Assembly: GCA_963666945.2 (NCBI GenBank)
Contig: CAXXRT010000012.1
Coordinates: forward strand, 62,001-126,000
From: G963666945 sp963666945
GTDB lineage: Bacteria > Bacteroidota > Bacteroidia > Bacteroidales > Marinifilaceae
Length of the DNA: 64,000 bases
Direction: 5' to 3'
In this document: in pieces, positions 59,167 through 64,000 of the stretch
Position numbering within the stretch: position 1 is the stretch's first letter
Layout of the letters: each line of letters opens with the position of its first letter
The notes under the pieces: generated by a model
Seen by the model: the letters and a program-made list of their open reading frames with translations, nothing else
Told to the model about the DNA's origin: nothing
The model's database searches: none
Translations under genes and position numbers: made by a program

Positions 59167-60513
59167 ATGCAGTTTGGAAGTTCTTTGATATATTACCGGG
59201 GAGGATTTATCTATAGCGGCAATAGCCTTTACAGGATAATACATGAAGAAGGCTCGGTTATAAAAACTAGTGGAGGCTATAGCTATTACTACGCTCTGAA
59301 AGATCACTTGGGAAGTACAAAAGTCCTTTGTAAAGGCAGCGGAACCAGCCTTATAACAGAGCAAACTACCGAGTATTATCCGTTTGGACTGGCATATAGC
59401 TATAATTCAGTTGATAAGAATGCATATTTGTTCAGCGGTAAGGAATACCAGAAGGAGGTTATTGGTGGCACAAAGCTTGAGCTTTATGACTTTGGTAGCA
59501 GGTTCTATGATACCGAATTAGGAATATGGTCTGCTGTGGATCCGGCCTTGCAGCTGGTTAGTCCTTATGGGTATTGCATGAATAATCCTGTTTGTTGTGT
59601 TGACCCGGATGGTGAGTTTGCATTTACTGCGATGTTCATTGGTATGGCAATGAATTTAGGAATGCAAGCAGGAACAGGTAATATTAATAGTTGGGGGGAT
59701 TTTTTTAAGTCAGCAGGTGTAGGTGCACTGTCTGGTCTTGCCGGAGCAGGGGCAGGGAAATTGGTATCAGGGGCTTTAAAATTAGGTGGATTTTCAGGAG
59801 GATTTTTTACTGGGGCAGCTGGAGGTTTTTCAGGAGGATTTGTTGGAAGTGCTGGAAATGCTTGGACTAATGGAGCAAGTTTTGGTGACGCATTAAATTC
59901 AGGATTAAGGTCAGGAGCAGGTGGTGCCTTAGTTGGAGGAGTGTTGGAAGGAGTTATAAGAGGATTTTCAGTTAAAAAAGGTTATAGGTTTTTGGATGGT
60001 GGTCCAGACTTAGAAACAAAGTTGAAAATTCTAGTAGAAAAGAATAAAAATGAACTTATTAGTGAAATTGGAGAGGGTGGAGTTAAAGATGTATATTTAG
60101 GGAATAGAAAGAATCTAGAAGGAACAGGTTATAAAAATTCATTTGGTGGGATGTTAAATTCAAAAAACATACCGGTGAATGGTTTTCATGTTCAAGGTAA
60201 TGCAGTAACCCTTTCAGTGGATAAATATGCAAAAATTAGTGGAAATGAAATTTATTTATCTAAAAGAACAGTGAGAAAAATGTGGCAAGGGAGTTTGTCC
60301 GCAAAAGAAACTTTATTTCATGAATGGTATCATGCTAGGGATTATTATACTGGGCATGCTTCATATTTAAGTAGTAAATATCCGAATAATTATATAAATA
60401 TGCTTGAATTTAGAGCACATTCATTTAATTATAATAGATTGCCTACCCCTGAACGTCTTTTACGAATGGAACATTATGCAAGAAAATTTTGGGGATTACC
60501 TGGTCTTTTTTAA
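59167..60513 (+). CDS. Orphan RHS cassette E: core end plus zinc-peptidase-like tip
   Basis: 448 residues, same frame as the part before the stop. The core ends YGYCMNNPVCCVDPDGEF (about residue 152). Tip of about 296 residues: a Gly-rich segment (GALSGLAGAGAGKLVSGALK), then a C-terminal domain with KETLFHEWYHARDYYTGH; HEWYH at 60319-60333 is an HExxH zinc motif, and the Glu in NMLEFRAHSFNY, about 35 residues further, could be the third ligand. Its sequence differs from tip A, which also has HExxH. A secreted partner gene follows. Confidence 0.75.
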   Translation: MQFGSSLIYYRGGFIYSGNSLYRIIHEEGSVIKTSGGYSYYYALKDHLGSTKVLCKGSGTSLITEQTTEYYPFGLAYSYNSVDKNAYLFSGKEYQKEVIGGTKLELYDFGSRFYDTELGIWSAVDPALQLVSPYGYCMNNPVCCVDPDGEFAFTAMFIGMAMNLGMQAGTGNINSWGDFFKSAGVGALSGLAGAGAGKLVSGALKLGGFSGGFFTGAAGGFSGGFVGSAGNAWTNGASFGDALNSGLRSGAGGALVGGVLEGVIRGFSVKKGYRFLDGGPDLETKLKILVEKNKNELISEIGEGGVKDVYLGNRKNLEGTGYKNSFGGMLNSKNIPVNGFHVQGNAVTLSVDKYAKISGNEIYLSKRTVRKMWQGSLSAKETLFHEWYHARDYYTGHASYLSSKYPNNYINMLEFRAHSFNYNRLPTPERLLRMEHYARKFWGLPGLF

Positions 60514-60525
60514 TTTTATTCAATT

Positions 60526-61203
60526 ATGAAAACAATAAGTGTTATATTTTTCGTGTTTTTATTTAATTCTTTGTACAGTCAGAATTATAGTGCTGGAAAT
60601 ATTGAGATTAAAGATTCGGTTGTTATAAAAAAGAAAAAACAAGATGTGATAAGATTAAATATTAAGATCTCTTGTGTTGATTGCAAATCTCATAAATGTT
60701 ATTTTTATAACTTTCATAAGATGGTGCCATCTATACCTTTTGTCAATAGTTCTGAGTTATTAAATAAATATAGAGATTCTTCAGTTGGTTTAAATTATAT
60801 CATTGAAGATTATAAAGGAAATATTGTTCTTGCTAAAGAAAATTTGTATCCATCATATGTAGATTTTAAAGATGAAATAACAAGTACATTAAAGAATCCA
60901 TTAATAGATACAAATAAGCTTAAATTAGTACATAGGATAAAAAATGCAAATGTTGCTCGCAACTCTATATTATCTAAACTTATATTGGATAGAGAAGAAA
61001 AATCTTTAATAGTGTATCCTTTGTTAAAAATATATCATGATTTATCTAGAGGAGAATATTTCTTATATCTTTTTTATTCTTTTAATAGTGCAGTAGAAAT
61101 GTCTCCTCCCACTTTTGGTATTTGGGATGCTAATAAGCCTTGTGACAAGAATATATTTAGAGGAACTATTTCATCAAATAAGATAAAGTTAATTGTGGAA
61201 TGA
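60526..61203 (+). CDS. Secreted putative immunity protein for tip E
   Basis: 225 residues with a signal peptide (TISVIFFVFLFNSLYSQ). It has LNIKISCVDCKSHKCYFYNF and the ending GEYFLYLFYSFN ... FRGTISSNKIKLIVE. Both parts recall the partner of tip A (ISNCMSYDCWFYTLG; GKQYYLFFKYEN; YTGKVKIKSLKL). It starts 12 bases after tip E. I infer an extracytoplasmic inhibitor of an HExxH tip. No known family recognised. Confidence 0.6.
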   Translation: MKTISVIFFVFLFNSLYSQNYSAGNIEIKDSVVIKKKKQDVIRLNIKISCVDCKSHKCYFYNFHKMVPSIPFVNSSELLNKYRDSSVGLNYIIEDYKGNIVLAKENLYPSYVDFKDEITSTLKNPLIDTNKLKLVHRIKNANVARNSILSKLILDREEKSLIVYPLLKIYHDLSRGEYFLYLFYSFNSAVEMSPPTFGIWDANKPCDKNIFRGTISSNKIKLIVE

Positions 61204-61218
61204 TACATATATTATAAA

Positions 61219-61271
61219 TTTGTAAATAAAAAGCTCATCTTTAGGTTCATTATTAGCTTTTTGTTTACAAA
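61219..61271 (+). terminator. Strong terminator after cassette E
   Basis: 17-bp stem TTTGTAAATAAAAAGCT (61219-61235) with AGCTTTTTGTTTACAAA (61255-61271), one T-G wobble, 19-nt loop. T tracts lie in the 3' arm. Confidence 0.7.
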
Positions 61272-61381
61272 TGTTTTGATGTAAAAATAAGGTAGTTGGC
61301 AGTTTTACCGCAGAGAAAGTAAGGAAGAATGGCAGTGGTGGAATCCTGCACAATCTTTCTTATGCGTATAGCGGGAATAAG

Positions 61382-62398
61382 TTGACCAGTGTTAATACAA
61401 ATGGCTCTAAGTCCTCAGGCTATTTGTATAACGAAAATGGCAATATGACTTTCGATGGGAGGAAAGGAATAAACATTAGTTATAATATTTTAAATTTGCC
61501 TGAGAAAATCAGTAAGGGGAGCCAAAGTATTTTGTATATTTATAGTTCAGCAGGCGAGAAACTTGCCATGGAGTTTGGAAGTTCTTTGATATATTACCGG
61601 GGAGGATTTATTTATAGCGGCAATAGCCTTGACAGGATAATACATGAAGAAGGCTCGGTTATAAAATCCAGTGGAGGCTATAACTACTACTACGCCCTGA
61701 AAGATCATATTGGAAGTACAAGAGTCCTTTGCAAAGGAAGTGGAACCAGCCTTATAACCGAGCAAACTACTGAGTATTATCCATTTGGATTGGCATTTAG
61801 TTATAATTCAGTAGATAAGAATCCTTATCTGTTCAGTGGAAAGGAATACCAAAATGAAGTTATAGGAGGGACAAAGCTGGAACTGTATGATTTTGGTAGC
61901 AGATATTACGATACTGAACTGGGAAGATGGTTTGCTGTTGATCCGGCCTTGCAGTTGGTTAGTCCTTATGGGTATTGCATGAATAATCCTGTTTGTTGTG
62001 TTGACCCGGATGGTGAGTTTGCATTTTTAGTGTTTGCAGCAGCAGTAATTGGAGGAGGAACTAACTTATGGAGCAATTGGAATAAAGTTGATAATTTATG
62101 GGATGGTCTAGGATATTTTGTAAGTGGTGCAGCAGGAGGTGCGGTTGCTGTGGTAAATCCAGTATTAGGAGGAAGTATTGCCAGTGGAGGAAATGTACTT
62201 ACTGATGTTTTGGGAGGAGATATTCCAGATTTTAGCAATCCGGAGGAAGCGTTTAAATATATTGGGAAGACAGCTCTAGATGGTGTTGGAATAGGAGGAA
62301 CAGGGCAATATACAAGACCAAGCACAACTTTCTCTGCTCCATTACAAAAACTAATCAATAAAGGAAGTATTAATGTTTATACTATACCAGGTTTATAA
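61382..62398 (+). CDS. Orphan RHS cassette F with internal deletion and short tip
   Basis: 338 residues if TTG 61382 is used; core homology starts at about 61278 with no ATG (a TGA precedes). VVGSFTAEKVRKNGSGGILH joins core positions equivalent to A 46807 and A 47464: 657 bases are missing and the frame is kept. The core ends CMNNPVCCVDPDGEF. Tip of about 127 residues: FLVFAAAVIGGGTNLWSNWN, GLGYFVSGAAGGAVAVVNPV, ending NKGSINVYTIPGL. This is mostly the pre-toxin hydrophobic part, so the catalytic domain may have been lost. Followed by a HEAT-like gene. Confidence 0.7.
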   Translation: MTSVNTNGSKSSGYLYNENGNMTFDGRKGINISYNILNLPEKISKGSQSILYIYSSAGEKLAMEFGSSLIYYRGGFIYSGNSLDRIIHEEGSVIKSSGGYNYYYALKDHIGSTRVLCKGSGTSLITEQTTEYYPFGLAFSYNSVDKNPYLFSGKEYQNEVIGGTKLELYDFGSRYYDTELGRWFAVDPALQLVSPYGYCMNNPVCCVDPDGEFAFLVFAAAVIGGGTNLWSNWNKVDNLWDGLGYFVSGAAGGAVAVVNPVLGGSIASGGNVLTDVLGGDIPDFSNPEEAFKYIGKTALDGVGIGGTGQYTRPSTTFSAPLQKLINKGSINVYTIPGL

Positions 62399-62409
62399 TT
62401 TGAAAGCAA

Positions 62410-62982
62410 ATGGAAGAAAGAAATAAGATAATTGAAGCATTAAAAAAAGTAGGTATTGCGATTGAGGATATTTATGATTTGGTTGAATAAAATAAACCAT
62501 ATCCTGAAGCTATACCTGTATTAATGCAACTACTAAAGGAAGGAATAACGAATATTGGGGATAGAGAAGGTGTAATAAGGGCATTGGCAGTGCCAGAAGC
62601 TAAAGGGGAAGTAGGTTCATTATTAATAGACGAATTTTACAAAATCCCAAGCGACAATATGCTGCTTAGGTGGACAGTTGGTAATACAATGGAAGTTGTT
62701 ATTTCTGAGGAAGATATTGATGCCGTTATTAAAATTATCGCAGACAAGTCAAACGGAATGTCCCGTCAAATGTTTGCTTTAGCTTTAGGAAATGTTCCAT
62801 CGGAAAAAAGTGAAGATGTTTTAATACAAGTATTGGACGATGACGAAATAGCACCGCATGCATTAGAGGCATTGGGGAAGTTGAAATCTAAAAAAGCACG
62901 GGATAAAATATCTGAACTTATTAAACACTCTAAACCATTGATTAAAAAAGAAGCTAAAAAAGCTTTGAAAAAAATAGGTTAA
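62410..62982 (+). pseudogene. HEAT-repeat-like putative immunity protein, split by an in-frame stop
   Basis: ATG 62410 starts MEERNKIIEALKKVGIAIED-IYDLVE, then TAA 62488-62490. The same frame continues NKPYPEAIPVLMQLLKEGIT and on to 62982; a restart ATG at 62524 gives 152 residues. HEAT-type helices: IRALAVPEAKGEVGSLLIDE, MSRQMFALALGNVPSEKSED, LDDDEIAPHALEALGKLKSK. Such HEAT-like proteins often follow RHS and contact-dependent toxins. The stop looks like a nonsense mutation, though the restart product keeps most repeats. Confidence 0.65.
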
Positions 62983-62991
62983 ATAAAAAAA

Positions 62992-63012
62992 AAGCTGTCC
63001 ATTGTGGCAGCT
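62992..63012 (+). terminator. Weak terminator after cassette F
   Basis: AAGCTGTCC-attgt-GGCAGCTT with one bulged T, followed by attttatt. Ten bases after the HEAT-like gene. Confidence 0.5.
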
Positions 63013-63111
63013 TATTTTATTACATGATACTGTCTCGTCCTAAAAATACTTTTTCAAAAGTCCCCAATATTTACTATAATTGTATTAAATTAAATGACAA
63101 AAAATTAAATT

Positions 63112-63522
63112 ATGAAATATAAAAACATTGGTAAGGTTAAGGCTTTCACATTGTCGGAACTGTTGGTGGTTTTGGTGATTATTGGGATTTTGGTTCTTAT
63201 TGCTTTGCCTAATTTGATGCCCTTGATTTCTAAGGCTAAGAGTACGGAGGCTCAGATGCAGTTGGGTCATGTTTATACTTTGGAGAAGAATTATTTTTAT
63301 ATGTATTCTAAGTATTCTGATGATTTGAAGGCTGTTGGTTTTGAGCATCAGAAGCTTGTTTCTGAGGATGGTACTGCTAATTATAGGATAGAGATTATTG
63401 AGGCTAAGGCTAATGTGTTTAAGGTCAGGGCAACGGCTATTACTGACTTTGATGGTGATGGTACTTTTAATGTGTGGGAGATGGATCAGGATAAGAAGCT
63501 TGTTGAGGTAACTAAGGATTAG
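63112..63522 (+). CDS. Type II secretion/type IV pilus-like pseudopilin (GspG-like)
   Basis: 136 residues. Short basic leader KYKNIGKVKA, then the class III prepilin site A/FTLSELLVVLVIIGIL with Glu at +5 and a long hydrophobic helix (about residues 12-33). The residue before the cleavage point is Ala and not the usual Gly. The C-terminal domain is small, with DFDGDGTFNVWEMD, a Ca-binding-like Asp-rich loop known from GspG-type major pseudopilins. The next gene encodes a prepilin peptidase, 4 bases downstream. Confidence 0.85.
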   Translation: MKYKNIGKVKAFTLSELLVVLVIIGILVLIALPNLMPLISKAKSTEAQMQLGHVYTLEKNYFYMYSKYSDDLKAVGFEHQKLVSEDGTANYRIEIIEAKANVFKVRATAITDFDGDGTFNVWEMDQDKKLVEVTKD

Positions 63523-63526
63523 GCTT

Positions 63527-64000
63527 ATGTTGCTTATTGCTAATCTTGTCTTATTGATTCTTCTTGTTCTTGTTTCTTTTCAGGATTTTAAGGAGAGGGC
63601 TGTTAGTATTTGGGTTTTCCCTTTGCTGGTGACTGTTTTTTCGTATAAGGCTTGGTTGGTCAACGGATGGGCTTTTTTTAGGTTCGATTTGGTGTTTAAT
63701 CTTGCCTTGTTAGGCATTCAGCTTTTAGTCCTGTTACTGTATTTAAAGCTTGTAAAGAAGTCTGTGGTTAATATGCTTGGGGCTGGTGATGTGCTGTTTT
63801 TCTTTGTGATGGCATTTGCATTTTCTACAGTCGGTTTTGTCTTCTTTTTTAGTCTTTCTTTACTGGTATCTTTGCTTGTATGGTTATTGACTAATAGAAA
63901 TAAAAACAGGCTTATTCCTTTGGCGGGATTACAGTCGGCCTGTCTTATTATCTTTTTTATTGCAGAGCTGATGTTCTCTGTTAATCCTTATGAAAGTGCA
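63527..64000 (+). CDS. Prepilin peptidase (A24 family), 5' part
   Basis: 158 residues, cut by the window end. It begins MLLIANLVLLILLVLVSFQD, continues FKERAVSIWVF, with the first catalytic-Asp region (FQDFKER) and the second in NMLGAGDVLFFF (GxGD). About six membrane helices are present. It lacks the N-terminal methyltransferase/Zn domain of long PilD proteins, like short A24 peptidases. It would cleave the leader of the pseudopilin just upstream. The codons are T-rich (TTG, GTT, CTT), like the pseudopilin and unlike the A-rich RHS cassettes. Confidence 0.82.
   Translation, partial: MLLIANLVLLILLVLVSFQDFKERAVSIWVFPLLVTVFSYKAWLVNGWAFFRFDLVFNLALLGIQLLVLLLYLKLVKKSVVNMLGAGDVLFFFVMAFAFSTVGFVFFFSLSLLVSLLVWLLTNRNKNRLIPLAGLQSACLIIFFIAELMFSVNPYESA

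Larger units (their letters stand above)
44998..62400 (+). repeat. Six copies of the RHS core (one complete, five 5'-truncated)
   Basis: Reference copy A: core segment 46029-48165 inside the full gene. Copy B 50151-51866, starting at the equivalent of A 46449. Copy C 53185-55320, from A 46029. Copy D 56687-57343, from about A 47507, with a degenerate piece at 56626-56670 similar to A 46640. Copy E 58522-59618, from A 47069. Copy F about 61278-62017, from about A 46760, with an internal deletion. The copies are nearly identical over long stretches and end at DPDGE, after which each differs. Confidence 0.9.

Noticed and set aside
46029..62017. Regularly repeated blocks as a possible CRISPR array
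   Set aside because: Repeats are 0.6-2.1 kb protein-coding cores, not 25-40-base repeats with unique spacers; no cas genes are present.

Overview
The window comes from an AT-rich Bacteroidota chromosome, most likely from the Bacteroidales/Marinilabiliales side. The evidence is the 16S and 23S sequence, the rrn layout 16S-tRNA-Ile(GAT)-tRNA-Ala(TGC)-23S-5S, promoters of the Bacteroidota type (TTTG, about 19 bases, TAnnTTTG), an aerotolerance (bat) operon, and the ComEA-like/beta-barrel protein typical of the phylum.

Layout. Positions 1-133 hold the start of a leftward nitronate monooxygenase/FabK-like gene, and 348-1571 a secreted Ntn-type amidohydrolase. A complete rrn operon with two tandem promoters and a boxA-like element fills 2195-7566. 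From 7742 to 40818 lies a mostly conserved chromosomal block: an HhH/outer-membrane protein, purE, hpt, obgE, parE-parC-aroK, ruvC, serS, rpmA-rplU, a frameshifted bifunctional-nuclease gene, pgi, a Ca/Na antiporter, rocD, a folate cluster (pteridine-reductase-like SDR, folB, folK), the moxR-DUF58-bat operon, dnaX, ferritin, a RidA protein and glutamine synthetase. Two of these genes have frame breaks. dnaX shifts by -1 in a run of ten A residues exactly where a gamma-form protein would end, which suggests programmed tau/gamma production. The nuclease-family gene has a one-base frame break that looks like an ordinary indel.

The accessory part (41106-62982) is the most interesting. A large secreted partner protein (41555-44986) precedes one full-length secreted RHS/YD-repeat polymorphic toxin (44998-49056). 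Five 5'-truncated, start-poor copies of the same RHS core follow. Each copy is fused after the DPDGE motif to a different C-terminal tip and is followed by a small unrelated gene, a likely immunity gene. Two tips carry HExxH zinc-peptidase motifs, and their partner genes encode secreted proteins that resemble each other. Two tips are partnered by proteins with an N-terminal membrane anchor, and two by cytosolic-looking proteins, one of them HEAT-like. Fragments of a tyrosine recombinase, an IS66-type transposase and older tips lie between the modules. The picture is one expressed toxin gene plus a silent reservoir of tip/immunity cassettes that can recombine through near-identical cores; several cassettes show nonsense mutations or internal deletions.

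The right edge (63112-64000) starts a type II secretion/type IV pilus-like locus, with a pseudopilin followed at once by an A24-family prepilin peptidase cut by the window end.

All functional calls are from reading the sequence; no database search was run.
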